Assembly: GCA_021405325.1 (NCBI GenBank)
Contig: QWII01000047.1
Coordinates: 1-64,000 of the forward strand
Direction: 5' to 3'
DNA length: 64,000 nt
Origin: Caldilinea sp. CFX5
GTDB lineage: Bacteria > Chloroflexota > Anaerolineae > Caldilineales > Caldilineaceae
Position 1 is the first letter of the stretch. Each line of letters starts with the position of its first letter. Positions 18,849 to 27,848 of the stretch are shown in pieces. The notes beneath the pieces were generated by a model that worked only from the letters and a program-made list of their open reading frames with translations, was not told where the DNA came from and made no database searches. A program made the position numbers and the translations under genes.

Positions 18849-18891
18849 CCCCCTGGTAAGGGGAGGATTTGTTCCTCCCCTTACCAGGGGG
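18849..18891. repeat. Intergenic inverted repeat
   Basis: Perfect 19-base arms (18849-18867 and 18873-18891; core CCCTGGTAAGGGGAGG) with a five-base loop. It lies between the two permease genes of one operon, where it can form a stable mRNA hairpin. No T-run. Confidence 0.85.
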
Positions 18892-18926
18892 ACGGGTGCC
18901 CACTGGGCGCGGAGGGGGTTCTGTTC

Positions 18927-19874
18927 CTATTCCCCGTAATAGAAGACCCAACGTTTCGATATGCGCATCTGGAAAATGGTCAAAGCGATGATGATCAACG
19001 CAAAGAACCAGGCGAGCGCAGCCGCATAGCCGATCTCAAAGTAGTCAAAGGCGTTTTTCCAGATATGGAGCGCATAGAACCAGGTGGCAAAGGCCGGGCC
19101 GCCGCCTTCGGGCGTAAGCAAAAAGGCCGCTTCAAAGGTTTGCAGCGCGCCGATGATGCCCAACACTGTATTAAAGAAGATCGTCGGCGTCAGCAGCGGG
19201 ATGGTTACATTGCGAATGCGTTGCCAGGTGTTGGCGCCGTCAATCGCCGAGGCGTCATAAAGTTCGGTGGGGATGCCCTGTAACCCGGCCAGAAAGATGA
19301 TCATCTGCGTGCCGCCAATACTGGTCCAGAGGCGCATAATGATCAGCGACGGGATTGCCATCTGGCGGTCGGAAAACCAGCCGGGCGGGTCGGCCACGCC
19401 CAGGTTGCGCAAGGTCTGGTTGACAATGCCAAAGTCGGTGTCCAGCAGCCACTTCCAAAGAATGATCGAGGCCACCAGCGGCACCAGCGACGGCATAAAG
19501 AAGAGGGTGCGATAGACCGCCACGCCGCGCAATTTGCTATCGAGCAAAATCGCCAGGAACATCGACCCCAACACGCCCAATGGCACGCCCAAGCTGGCAA
19601 AATAGAAGGTGCGCCCCAACGACGGCCAGAAGAGATCATCGGCGGTGAACATGTGAACATAATTCTCGACGCCGACAAATTTGGAAGTGCCGATAATGTT
19701 ATAGTTGGTAAAGCTCAGGTAGAGCGACGCCAACCCCGGCCCGATAAAAAGGCCGAAAAAGCCGAGCAGCCACGGCGTTAGAAAGAGATAGCCATAAAAA
19801 TTCTGCCGCCGCCGTTCAAGTGAACGCCGCTTCGCCACCGGGGGCGCTTTACTAGTTGCTGTGATCGTTGCCAC
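18927..19874 (-). CDS. Sugar ABC transporter permease (MalF/UgpA-like)
   Basis: 315-aa CUT1 permease partner. A basic N-terminus precedes the first membrane segment at about residues 30-55 (YLFLTPWLLGFFGLFIGPGL). The EAA loop is seen as LYDASAIDGANTWQRIRNVT followed by IPLLTP. It lies between the binding-protein gene and the second permease gene, on one minus-strand transcript. Confidence 0.93.
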   Translation of the reverse strand: MATITATSKAPPVAKRRSLERRRQNFYGYLFLTPWLLGFFGLFIGPGLASLYLSFTNYNIIGTSKFVGVENYVHMFTADDLFWPSLGRTFYFASLGVPLGVLGSMFLAILLDSKLRGVAVYRTLFFMPSLVPLVASIILWKWLLDTDFGIVNQTLRNLGVADPPGWFSDRQMAIPSLIIMRLWTSIGGTQMIIFLAGLQGIPTELYDASAIDGANTWQRIRNVTIPLLTPTIFFNTVLGIIGALQTFEAAFLLTPEGGGPAFATWFYALHIWKNAFDYFEIGYAAALAWFFALIIIALTIFQMRISKRWVFYYGE

Positions 19875-19894
19875 GCAGGACTCCTGTAAGAAAT

Positions 19895-19963
19895 AAGGAT
19901 GAAGGATGAAGGATGAGGGATGAAGTTTTACCCTTCATCCCTCATCCTTCATCCTTCATCCTT
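19895..19963. repeat. Intergenic inverted repeat of GGATGAA units
   Basis: Perfect 31-base arms (19895-19925 and 19933-19963). Each arm is made of repeated AAGGATG / AGGGATG units, so it is both a tandem and an inverted repeat, with a seven-base loop. Similar GGATGAAGGATGA units occur as a smaller hairpin between cofD and cofC (about 22820-22878). It lies between the binding-protein gene and the first permease gene. Confidence 0.85.
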
Positions 19964-19969
19964 TACAAA

Positions 19970-21310
19970 CTACGCCGCCGGTTCCATCTCCAACACCTTC
20001 TGGATGTTGTCGTGCAGGTCTTGCAGACCTTGTTCAAAGGGAACAGGTTGGTTCGGATCCAAGAGCAGGGTCAGGTATTGGGCGCAGGCATCGGTGTATT
20101 CGCGACCGCGGGAGTTGGCAGGGGCGTGGGCCGGGATGCCATTTTCCAGGTTGGGGATAAACCATTCATGCACCGGATCTTTTTCAATCAATTGCTGTAC
20201 CACATCGGGGCGGACAAAAGCGCCCTGACCGGCCACCAGATTGAAGCTGAAGCAGCCTTCGGTGTTGGTAATGTGCTTGATAAATTGGAAGGCTTCCTGC
20301 GGGTGGGCGCTCTCCTTGAGGATGTTCCAGGTGCCGCCGCGCAGTTGGGAGGGGAACTTGCCGTTGGCGTCGGTCGGGAAGAGACCCTGGTGCGCCTTGG
20401 CAACAGCCTCGTCCTTGATGTCGCGCTTGAAGTTGCGCACGTTGAGCGAACCGCCCCAGTTCATCGAGATCTTGCCTTCCAGTTGCGCCGCCGGGAAGTC
20501 GCCGGGCGCGGGCAGGATTTTCTCTTCGACGGCCATCGTGTAGAGCCAGCGTAGACCGGCCTGGGCTTCGGCGCTGTCGAGCAGGAGCGATTTGGTGCCT
20601 TCGGCATCGATCAGATCACCGCCAAAGGCGCGGCAGAGGACCACCAACTGCCCTTCACCAAAGCCAAAGCTCAAGCCGAAGCGCTCGCCATCCTTGTACA
20701 GTTTGCGCGCCCATTCACCGTAGGTATCCATGGACGTGTCGTGGCCGACCGGATCGGGCAAATCAATGCCTTCAGCTTCCAGGTGCAAGGCGTTGATCAC
20801 CATCGTATCCTGGCCGGCCCAGCCCCAACTCGGCAGACCGTAGAGTTTGCCCTGGAAGTATTGCAAGCCGATAAATTGATCATACCACTGCTTCAGATCC
20901 AGATTGTCGGAAGCGACCAGATCATCAATGGCGCCGATGATGTTGCCGTTGATCGCCCGCCAGAAGTGGAAGTGCGACGGGTCAAAAGCGACGATGTCAC
21001 CCAGGTCGCCGGCAGCAAACATGGAGTACATCTTGCCATAGTTATCCTGCTGGCTGGCGCCGGTGAGCGGGCGGAATTCGATCTCGACGTTGGGGTGGTC
21101 TTTCTTGAAGGTATCGATGCGTTCCTCATTCCACCCGGTGCCGGGGCCACGGAAGGTGTCCCACTTCAATTGCACGGCTTCGGCGCCGGCGCCACCCCCT
21201 TCGCCACCGGCGGCGGGTTGTTGGGCCACGGGCGCACAGGCCGCCAGGACGCCGATGCCGGCAACGGCGCCGCTCATTTGCAAAAAGTGACGGCGTGATA
21301 AAGTCTTCAT
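19970..21310 (-). CDS. Sugar ABC transporter substrate-binding protein (CUT1)
   Basis: 446-aa extracellular solute-binding protein, SBP_bac_1 type. The N-terminus is a Tat-like lipoprotein signal: SRRHFLQMSG (twin Arg), then GIGVLAACAP with the lipobox LAAC, so it is probably exported folded and lipid-anchored. Motifs of the family include GWNEERIDTFKKDHPNVEIE near the start and MNWGGSLNVRNF in the middle. It heads the operon with two permeases and an FGGY kinase. The ligand is unknown. Confidence 0.93.
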   Translation of the reverse strand: MKTLSRRHFLQMSGAVAGIGVLAACAPVAQQPAAGGEGGGAGAEAVQLKWDTFRGPGTGWNEERIDTFKKDHPNVEIEFRPLTGASQQDNYGKMYSMFAAGDLGDIVAFDPSHFHFWRAINGNIIGAIDDLVASDNLDLKQWYDQFIGLQYFQGKLYGLPSWGWAGQDTMVINALHLEAEGIDLPDPVGHDTSMDTYGEWARKLYKDGERFGLSFGFGEGQLVVLCRAFGGDLIDAEGTKSLLLDSAEAQAGLRWLYTMAVEEKILPAPGDFPAAQLEGKISMNWGGSLNVRNFKRDIKDEAVAKAHQGLFPTDANGKFPSQLRGGTWNILKESAHPQEAFQFIKHITNTEGCFSFNLVAGQGAFVRPDVVQQLIEKDPVHEWFIPNLENGIPAHAPANSRGREYTDACAQYLTLLLDPNQPVPFEQGLQDLHDNIQKVLEMEPAA

Positions 21311-21598
21311 AGCGCGGTTCTCCTTTTGATGCTGTATGAAAAATTTTGCTTATGCCTGGTAAAGAGGAGTTTGATGCCACCATCACTTGGGCGAATGGTG
21401 CATCTACTGTATACTCATAGTGCCGAGCGACTGCGCCCACGTTTTACACACGGCTTGATGACGGGGCTTGGTGGTAAAAGCTGGGAGAGTGCAAGGCGAC
21501 GATGTCCTATATTAGAACACACTTTTGCTGTAACGGCAAGTGTAATAAATGGAATGACAACGCGTCAAGCGCATAGTTGGCAAATTTTCAAATTCGTT

Positions 21599-22156
21599 AT
21601 GTTAACCTGGCTACTTCTTCCACTGCTTTTCATCATCCTGGGTCTCTGGCTCTTGCGCCAGGGGCGGCGCAGCTATCAAGCCAGTGGCCTGCCAACCGGC
21701 GATGTGATCTACAGCGATACCGGCGCGTGGCAGCAGGTGGAAAAAGCGCTCATCAACCGCCAACATGGTCTGATCGGCAAACCGGACTATCTGGTGCAAG
21801 TGACCGAAAAGGGGCGCTCCTTCACCATTCCCGTCGAGGTCAAAAGCGCCAAACGCCCAGCCGTCCCCCACACCGGCCACCTGCTTCAGCTAGGCGCCTA
21901 CTGTCTGCTGGTCGAGGCCGCCTATCAACGGACGCCGCCATACGGTCTGCTACACTATGCCGACGCCACCCTGCGCATCCCCTTCACCGACGAACTACGC
22001 CGGGAAGTTCTCGCCGTCGCCGAGGCGATTCGGCGGGATCAGCAGGCGACTGCTGTTAACCGTAGCCACGATGAAGTCCAGCGTTGTCGCGCGTGCGGCT
22101 ATCAACACCACTGTGGCGACCAAAACCTTATACAATCATTAATGGACAACAATTAA
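21599..22156 (+). CDS. Membrane-anchored Cas4/Dna2-like exonuclease, orphan
   Basis: 185 aa from the ATG at 21599. Residues 1-20 are a hydrophobic segment (MLTWLLLPLLFIILGLWLL), not present in ordinary Cas4. The RecB-type nuclease core follows: GLIGKPDYLVQ (catalytic Asp), PVEVKSAKRP (E-x-K), and HLLQLGAYCLL (QxxxY motif). Near the C-terminus is the cysteine cluster CRACGYQHHC, which in Cas4 ligates an Fe-S cluster together with an N-terminal Cys; that N-terminal Cys is not evident here. No CRISPR array or other cas gene is in the window. In-frame sequence upstream to 21326 is poorly protein-like, so the internal start was chosen. Confidence 0.75.
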   Translation: MLTWLLLPLLFIILGLWLLRQGRRSYQASGLPTGDVIYSDTGAWQQVEKALINRQHGLIGKPDYLVQVTEKGRSFTIPVEVKSAKRPAVPHTGHLLQLGAYCLLVEAAYQRTPPYGLLHYADATLRIPFTDELRREVLAVAEAIRRDQQATAVNRSHDEVQRCRACGYQHHCGDQNLIQSLMDNN

Positions 22157-22213
22157 TGATTAATGATGGCTGTCGGCGCGGCGCATTAATCATTATCCGT
22201 TTTCTATTCTCCA

Positions 22214-22810
22214 TTAATTATTGTTGATCATTGCCAACTGCGCCAGATCTTTCGGCCAGTCCAGGTCAAAAGACAACGAGGGCGATTCATAGATCCGATA
22301 GGGCAGCCTGACCTTGTCTGCCAACATGCAATGACGGGCAAAGCTCTGTTCGCCAAAGGCAAAGGGGATCATCTGCGGGGGATGGAGCAGCAGGGCGTTG
22401 GTGCCGCCGTCGTGGCTGGGGGCGATCACCATACTCGGTTGTGTCCGGCCAAGCTTATACAATTGGATAATGTCACCGACGGTCAACAAGGGTAAATCGG
22501 CCGGCAAAATCAAAATCGCCTCCGCCCCATACAGGAGGGCGCGCCGCCGCCCCTGTTCTAGCGCCTCATTGAGCGACTGTTTCTCTTCCTGTTCAAAGGC
22601 AACTTGCTCCCATGCCACCCCGGCCACCACCTGCGGATCACGCCCGACGACAATCACGCCGGTAAACACCTGCGCCGCTTGTGCTTGCGCCAGCAGATTG
22701 TGAAAGAGATAATGATTCAGCCCACGCCGCTGCTGCCAGGACAGCACCGTAGCTAACCTGCTCTTCCCCTCAGCAAATGGTTTAACCGGCGCCACAAGCC
22801 ATAGCTTCAT
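22214..22810 (-). CDS. cofC: 2-phospho-L-lactate guanylyltransferase-like (F420 biosynthesis)
   Basis: 198 aa from the ATG at 22810 (22816 is equally possible). It activates the 2-phosphoglycolic-type acid with GTP to provide the side chain precursor of coenzyme F420. The nucleotidyltransferase signature is present: LWLVAPVKPFAEGKSRLA at the start, VVGRDPQVV, and ILILPADLPLLTVGDI for metal and nucleotide binding. In some lineages the substrate is phosphoenolpyruvate or 3-phosphoglycerate; the sequence does not settle that. It follows cofD on the same strand with a short hairpin between them. Confidence 0.85.
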   Translation of the reverse strand: MKLWLVAPVKPFAEGKSRLATVLSWQQRRGLNHYLFHNLLAQAQAAQVFTGVIVVGRDPQVVAGVAWEQVAFEQEEKQSLNEALEQGRRRALLYGAEAILILPADLPLLTVGDIIQLYKLGRTQPSMVIAPSHDGGTNALLLHPPQMIPFAFGEQSFARHCMLADKVRLPYRIYESPSLSFDLDWPKDLAQLAMINNN

Positions 22811-22878
22811 AGACATTTCATGAAAGGATGAAGGATGAGAGATGAGAGATGAAATAACGAAATCATCCTTCATCCTTC

Positions 22879-23856
22879 TTACTTCCCATTGCCCACGCCT
22901 TGCATTTGACGGTGCGGCTGTTCGCTTAAGGTATAGGCAAAGGTCAGCACCGCTTCGGCTAACCGGGCTTTGCTGGCGCGGTCGCTCATGATGGTGTCCA
23001 TCACCAGCGTCGGTATCTGCACGGCGTCGCTGATCGCGCGGTCGGCTTCATCGAGCACAAAGCCGGTCAGGATGTCATCATAGCGATCAACAACGGTGAG
23101 CGGACTGATCATCACGCCCAGTTCTTGCATGATTTTCGCGGCCGGCCCTTTGATCGCCCGTCCGCTGACAATCGGACTGACGGCGACTTTGGGCACATGG
23201 ATGCGGCGCAACGTCTGGCGCAGACCAGGAACACTCAAAATCGGGTCAATGCTCAGATAAGGATTACTGGGGCAAAAGACGATGACATCGGCCGTTTCCA
23301 AAGCCAGATGCACTGCTTCATTCATTCGTGCGCTGGCGGCGCCGACAAAGCTGAGGTCGATCAACAGCGGTTCACAACGGCGGCGCACAAAGTAATGTTG
23401 AAAGGGCAGATCGCCTTCATCGGTATGCACAAGCGTGCGCACCGGCTGGTCGCTCATGGGCAGGACGCGGGTGGGAATGCCCAGACTCCGGCGCAGGCGG
23501 TCGGTCACCTCGGTCAACGAAATCCCCTGCCGCAACCATTCGGTGCGGCGCAGATGGAGGGCCAGGTCGCGGTCGCCCAGCATAAACCAATCCTCGCCAC
23601 CCAGTTGCCCCATGGCCTGCAAGGTGACAAAGGATTCGTTGAGGCGGCCCCAACCCTGCTCCGGGTTGTTGATGCCGGCCAGGTTGTAGATCACTGTATC
23701 CAGATCCGGGCAGATCGACAGCCCCCAATGTTCAAAATCGTCACCGGTGTTGACAATCACCGTCAAATCACCGGGATTGACCACATCTTGTAAACCAGTT
23801 GCTAGTTTGGCGCCGCCGACCCCACCGGCCAGAGCGACCACATTCAGGTTGACCAT
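22879..23856 (-). CDS. cofD: 2-phospho-L-lactate transferase (F420 biosynthesis)
   Basis: 325 aa from the ATG at 23856. It transfers the activated side chain to the deazaflavin FO. Family hallmarks: N-terminal VVALAGGVGGAKLATGL, VNTGDDFEHWGLSICPDLDT, then MLGDRDLALHLRRTEWL and VFCPSNPYLSIDPIL. The upstream in-frame extension (MSLARWNA) is rejected. It is followed by cofC and preceded by a nitroreductase gene typical of the last steps of F420 formation. FO synthase and the glutamate ligase cofE are not in the window. Confidence 0.93.
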   Translation of the reverse strand: MVNLNVVALAGGVGGAKLATGLQDVVNPGDLTVIVNTGDDFEHWGLSICPDLDTVIYNLAGINNPEQGWGRLNESFVTLQAMGQLGGEDWFMLGDRDLALHLRRTEWLRQGISLTEVTDRLRRSLGIPTRVLPMSDQPVRTLVHTDEGDLPFQHYFVRRRCEPLLIDLSFVGAASARMNEAVHLALETADVIVFCPSNPYLSIDPILSVPGLRQTLRRIHVPKVAVSPIVSGRAIKGPAAKIMQELGVMISPLTVVDRYDDILTGFVLDEADRAISDAVQIPTLVMDTIMSDRASKARLAEAVLTFAYTLSEQPHRQMQGVGNGK

Positions 23857-23964
23857 AGCATTCCATCTCGCTAAACTCAAGCGTCCCCTTCGGCAAGCTC
23901 AGGGCGGGCCGTTGGGACGGGTAGATCGGGTACAATAATTTTACATAATCGGACAAAATGATAG

Positions 23965-24615
23965 CTAGCGCCAGAGGACACGTTCGGCGACCGGCGCCCG
24001 TTCTTTGTGTTTTTCTTCAGCCGGATAACCAACGGTGATCAATGCTTGTGGCGTCCACGTTGCTGGTAATTGTAACACATCGCGCACCAATGCAGGCGCA
24101 AAGAGCGGGGCGCACATCCAACAAGCGCCCAGACCGTAGTAGTGGGCGGCGAGCAGCAGGTTCTGACAGGCCAAGGCGACGCTCTGCACCGCCATGGTCC
24201 ATTCGGCTTCATTGCGCTGGGCATCGGGGTAGCGATCCATCGCTTCCATGCTGACGGCGGCAATGATCAAGGCGGCGGCGCTGGTCATACGGGTGTGACT
24301 GATGGCAACACGGCGCTCAATGAAGTCCGGATCGGCGCCATCGGCGCTCAGGTCGCGCCGCCACTGTTCGCCCATGCGTTGACTCAGCGCTAACTTTGTT
24401 TCAGCTTGTGTGACCACACAAAAGCGCCACGGTTGACGATTGTGGGCCGAGGGCGCCCAGGTGGCGGCCAACATCAATTGCTCTAGCACTGCTGGCGCCA
24501 CCGGCTCCGGTCGGTAGCGGCGGATCGAGCGACGCCCTTGAATCAGCCGCCAGAAATCGATCTTGGCTTCGCCTGTGCCACCAACGGGCGCCGGGCCGGT
24601 TGCCGCCTGCTCCAT
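23965..24615 (-). CDS. Nitroreductase family protein, FbiB C-domain-like
   Basis: 216 aa from the ATG at 24615. The FMN-binding nitroreductase fold is shown by [33 protein letters not shown], and the C-terminal [16 protein letters not shown]. In actinobacterial FbiB this domain is fused to the glutamate ligase and reduces dehydro-F420; here it stands alone beside cofD and cofC, which suggests the same role. It starts nine bases after the stop of the upstream UMF1 transporter gene. A general nitroreductase cannot be excluded. Confidence 0.82.
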   Translation of the reverse strand: MEQAATGPAPVGGTGEAKIDFWRLIQGRRSIRRYRPEPVAPAVLEQLMLAATWAPSAHNRQPWRFCVVTQAETKLALSQRMGEQWRRDLSADGADPDFIERRVAISHTRMTSAAALIIAAVSMEAMDRYPDAQRNEAEWTMAVQSVALACQNLLLAAHYYGLGACWMCAPLFAPALVRDVLQLPATWTPQALITVGYPAEEKHKERAPVAERVLWR

Positions 24616-24623
24616 AACCAACG

Positions 24624-25970
24624 TTATACCTTCTCCGGCACAGGGTTGCCCGCTTCGCGGATGGCCTGGCGCGGGTTGACACATAGCAAGAGGAGCAACC
24701 CGACGGCAAAAAAGAGCGCCAACGACAAAATGGCGATCCGGTAACTGCCGGTCTGTTGCAGCGCCAGCCCGAAGACAAACGGCCCTAACCAACTAGTGCC
24801 CCGTTCACTCACTTCATAAAGACTGAAATACTCCGACTCCTGCCCACGGGGGATCATCAGCGAAAAGAGCGAACGGCTCAACGCCTGGCTGCCGCCCAGG
24901 ACAATGGCGATGACGCCGCCGATGACAAAAAACTGGAACTCGGTCTGTAAGAAGCCATAGGTGTAAATCGTCACACCGAGCCAGATAACAAGGCTGTACA
25001 AGATGGCCCATTTACTGCCGATCCATCGGGCGAGATAGCCAAAGCCCAACGCACCAAAAAAGGCAATAAATTGCACCATTAAAATCAATTGTACCAGCGA
25101 AGCCGTCCCCAGCCCCAATTCCTGGCTGCCAAACTGGGAAGAAAGGGCAATGATAGTTTGGATGCCGTCATTGTAGATCAAGTAGGCGATCAAAAAGAGC
25201 ATGGTCTGCGGGTAGCGCGGCAATTGGCTGATCGTATGGCGCAACTGCGCAAAGCCAACCGAAAGATAGCCTGTGCCGGCCGGCAACTGTTTGATCGGCG
25301 CCCGCGGCCGCAAGTTCATCAAAGGGATTAGCGTGAAGATCGCCCACCACACGCCAGCCGAGGCCAGGCTGATCCGCACGGCATCACCGGTGCTAATGCC
25401 TAAGCTGACCGACCAGATCTGGACAAAGAGTAGATTGACCAGCAACAGAAGTCCACCACCTAGGTAGCCCATTGCCCAGCCTTGTGATGAGACGCGATCA
25501 CGCTCATCGGCCGCCGCAATGTCGGGTAGAAAGGCATTGTAAAAGACAATCGACGCGCCAAAGCTGAGATTGGCGATCAGGAAAAGCGCACCCCCCAGCA
25601 GATACCGATCACCCGCCAGAAAATACATCCCCATGGTCGCAAAGGCGCCGATATAGGCAAAGAGGCCCATAAAGCGCTTTTTCAGGTGCGAATAGTCGGC
25701 AATGGCGCCCAGGATGGGCAGAAAAAAGACTTGCAGCACCACCGATAACGAAACCATGTAGGGAAAGAAGGCGTCGGCCAGGACCGGAATGCCCAAGGGG
25801 TAGATAAAGTTATTGGCATCAGCCGCGTTTTGCGCAACTGTGGTCAGATAGGGACCAAGAAAGACAGTAATGACGGTTGTCGAAAAGGCCGAGTTGGCCC
25901 AGTCATAAAAATACCAACTTATCTGTTCACGTCGGCTATAGGTGGACGCGTCAGTCATTGCTTGCGCCAT
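24624..25970 (-). CDS. MFS transporter of the UMF1 (Atg22-like) family
   Basis: 448-aa polytopic membrane protein with about 12 hydrophobic segments. The family opening [20 protein letters not shown] is very clear, followed by the periplasmic loop and [16 protein letters not shown] after segment 2. The later [20 protein letters not shown] is also typical. Substrate unknown. It is the first gene of the minus-strand set transporter, nitroreductase, cofD, cofC; the link to F420 may be only positional. Confidence 0.9.
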   Translation of the reverse strand: MAQAMTDASTYSRREQISWYFYDWANSAFSTTVITVFLGPYLTTVAQNAADANNFIYPLGIPVLADAFFPYMVSLSVVLQVFFLPILGAIADYSHLKKRFMGLFAYIGAFATMGMYFLAGDRYLLGGALFLIANLSFGASIVFYNAFLPDIAAADERDRVSSQGWAMGYLGGGLLLLVNLLFVQIWSVSLGISTGDAVRISLASAGVWWAIFTLIPLMNLRPRAPIKQLPAGTGYLSVGFAQLRHTISQLPRYPQTMLFLIAYLIYNDGIQTIIALSSQFGSQELGLGTASLVQLILMVQFIAFFGALGFGYLARWIGSKWAILYSLVIWLGVTIYTYGFLQTEFQFFVIGGVIAIVLGGSQALSRSLFSLMIPRGQESEYFSLYEVSERGTSWLGPFVFGLALQQTGSYRIAILSLALFFAVGLLLLLCVNPRQAIREAGNPVPEKV

Positions 25971-26263
25971 TGGGGTTCTCTACTTCACTCTGGGTTTGAT
26001 CACTTTTTGGAATTTAGATGGTCAGTCGGCTGGTTTGTTGATTGGTGCGTTTATTCCGTGAACAACTAACTAACCACCTAACAAACTAACCAACTAGTCA
26101 CCGAAGCTGTAGTCCCTACACGATAACACTCTTTGGCCGTTTGGTCAATTCATCTGAATATGGGATGAAAAACTATGGGATTCGACAAACCACTTGTATA
26201 ATACGCACGAAGTATGACTTCTGAATTTAGGCTGATTTAATGAAATAAGGATGGAAAAGAAAA
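25971..26263. promoter_or_regulatory. Divergent intergenic region with a -10 box for the arginine decarboxylase gene
   Basis: Between the divergent UMF1 and arginine decarboxylase genes. TATAAT at 26197-26202 on the plus strand is a perfect -10 box, 62 bases before the decarboxylase start; no good -35 was found. At 26020-26100 a loose inverted repeat of GGTTGGTTAGTTT-like units occurs. No gene is seen. Confidence 0.45.
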
Positions 26264-26809
26264 ATGCGACTCGTTCCTCATAAAATGTTTCTAACACGTG
26301 GGGTTGGCGTCCACAAGGAAAAACTCACCAGCTTTGAAATGGCGTTGCGGGAAGCGGGCATTGCCCACTTTAATTTGGTGCGTGTCTCTTCGATCTTTCC
26401 GCCGCGCTGCAAAATTGTCGAACGGGAAGAAGGGTTGCAACTGCTGCAACCGGGTGAGGTGGTCTTTGCTGTAATCGCCGAAATGTCCACCAACGAGCCT
26501 GGTCGCCGCATCGCTTCATCCATTGGCGTCGCGCGCCCCTCGGACCCGGACAAGTATGGCTACCTCTCCGAACATCATACCTTTGGACAGACCGAAAAGG
26601 AAGCCGGCGACTATGCCGAGGATCTGGCCGCCACGATGTTGGCTACCACACTCGGCATTCCATTCAATCCCGCCCAGGATTACAACGAACGCCGCGAACA
26701 GTATCGCATGGGTGGCGAAATTGTCGATTCCACCAGTATCACCGTCGCTGTGACGGCAGAACCGGGTGGCGTCTGGACAACCACCATCGCCGCTGCCATC
26801 TTGATCTAA
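26264..26809 (+). CDS. pdaD: Pyruvoyl-dependent arginine decarboxylase
   Basis: 181-aa proenzyme converting arginine to agmatine. It self-cleaves to beta and alpha chains; the conserved site is seen at Ser42-Ser43 in VRVSSIFPP, with Ser43 becoming the pyruvoyl group. Further family features: EMSTNEPGRRIASSIGVARP and the C-terminal TSITVAVTAEPGGVWTT. Length is typical. The agmatinase and deoxyhypusine-synthase-like genes follow on the same strand, which indicates a polyamine pathway. Confidence 0.93.
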   Translation: MRLVPHKMFLTRGVGVHKEKLTSFEMALREAGIAHFNLVRVSSIFPPRCKIVEREEGLQLLQPGEVVFAVIAEMSTNEPGRRIASSIGVARPSDPDKYGYLSEHHTFGQTEKEAGDYAEDLAATMLATTLGIPFNPAQDYNERREQYRMGGEIVDSTSITVAVTAEPGGVWTTTIAAAILI

Positions 26810-26812
26810 TCC

Positions 26813-26930
26813 GTAGTAAAGACTGATGAAGGGTAGCTAATGGTTTCGGTAATCCTTGGAACTTGTCACGCCGGCGGCGATGACCTACAGTTACCGAAAT
26901 AAATTAACAATCTTCATCAGTCTTTACTAC
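26813..26930. repeat. Family B inverted-repeat element
   Basis: 118 bases with perfect 19-base ends (26813-26831 and 26912-26930; GTAGTAAAGACTGATGAAG) and a second inner inverted pair TTTCGGTAA / TTACCGAAA. The same end sequence recurs at 42870-42898 and 57541-57651. It fills the gap between the decarboxylase and agmatinase genes. Confidence 0.85.
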
Positions 26931-26957
26931 CGCGCACAACACACTTCACAAAACATT

Positions 26958-27839
26958 ATGGCATTTAATGACTTTCTCGATCTGCCGGAAGACATAGCTG
27001 CGTTTGAGCGGGCGCAAGTGCTGGTGCTGCCCATGCCCTTCGAGGCGACGGTCAGCTACGGGCATGGTACGGTGGATGGTCCGGCGGCGATCATTGACGC
27101 CTCGCAACAGGTGGAACTTTATGATCGCGAGTTCGATCACGAACCGGCGTTGCGGTACGGCGTACACACCCTGCCGGCCTTAGACTTACCAGCGGAGCCA
27201 GCAGCGGCCATCGCCGCGATTGCCGCTGCTACCGCAGCGGCGGCGGCCTCCGGCAAGTTGGTGGTTGGGTTGGGGGGTGAACACACCGTTAGCGTCGGCT
27301 TTGGGCGCGGGCTGCTGCAAGCGTTGGGCGGGCCAATCACCATTGTCCAGATCGACGCCCACTGTGATCTGCGCGACAGCTATGAAGATTCACCCTATAG
27401 TCACGCCTGTATCGCGCGCCGTCTCTTGGAAGAAGCGGGCATTGAACAGGTGCTGCAACTGGGCATTCGGTCACTCTGCCCGGAGGAGATCGGCTTTGCC
27501 CGCGCCAACCCCGACCGGGTGCGCATCTGGTTTAGCGAAGATGTCCACGCCGGCGGTTGGCAGGACGAGTTGATTCGGCGCATCCAGGGCCGTCGCGTCT
27601 ACCTGACCATTGATGTCGATGGCCTCGACCCGGCGATTGTCCCGGCGACCGGTACGCCCGAACCCGATGGGCTGACCTGGCCGGAAGCGCTGACCATCTT
27701 GCGCACGGTAACGCAACACGCCACGGTCATCGGCATGGATTGCGTTGAACTGGCGCCAGTGGAAGGGTTGCATCTGGCGAATTTTGCGGTAGCAAAGTTA
27801 TTGTATAAAGCGATCTCCTACGTAAAAATGAGCTCATAA
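26958..27839 (+). CDS. speB: Agmatinase (ureohydrolase)
   Basis: 293 aa from the ATG at 26958. It hydrolyses agmatine to putrescine and urea using two Mn ions. Metal-ligand motifs are intact: GGEHTVSV, QIDAHCDLRD, then SHACIARR and the C-terminal LTIDVDGLDPAIVPATGTPE. The upstream in-frame start lies within the repeat element and is rejected. Position after the arginine decarboxylase supports agmatine over other guanidino substrates. Confidence 0.93.
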   Translation: MAFNDFLDLPEDIAAFERAQVLVLPMPFEATVSYGHGTVDGPAAIIDASQQVELYDREFDHEPALRYGVHTLPALDLPAEPAAAIAAIAAATAAAAASGKLVVGLGGEHTVSVGFGRGLLQALGGPITIVQIDAHCDLRDSYEDSPYSHACIARRLLEEAGIEQVLQLGIRSLCPEEIGFARANPDRVRIWFSEDVHAGGWQDELIRRIQGRRVYLTIDVDGLDPAIVPATGTPEPDGLTWPEALTILRTVTQHATVIGMDCVELAPVEGLHLANFAVAKLLYKAISYVKMSS

Positions 27840-27848
27840 GGTATTCAA

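Noticed and set aside
21326..21598. 91-codon N-terminal extension of the Cas4-like protein
   Set aside because: The sequence is not conserved-looking and covers the divergent promoter region; the internal ATG gives a clean membrane-anchored protein.
24042..24778. Several overlapping open frames opposite and within the nitroreductase region
   Set aside because: They are GC-rich frame shadows; only the frame with FMN-binding motifs is supported.
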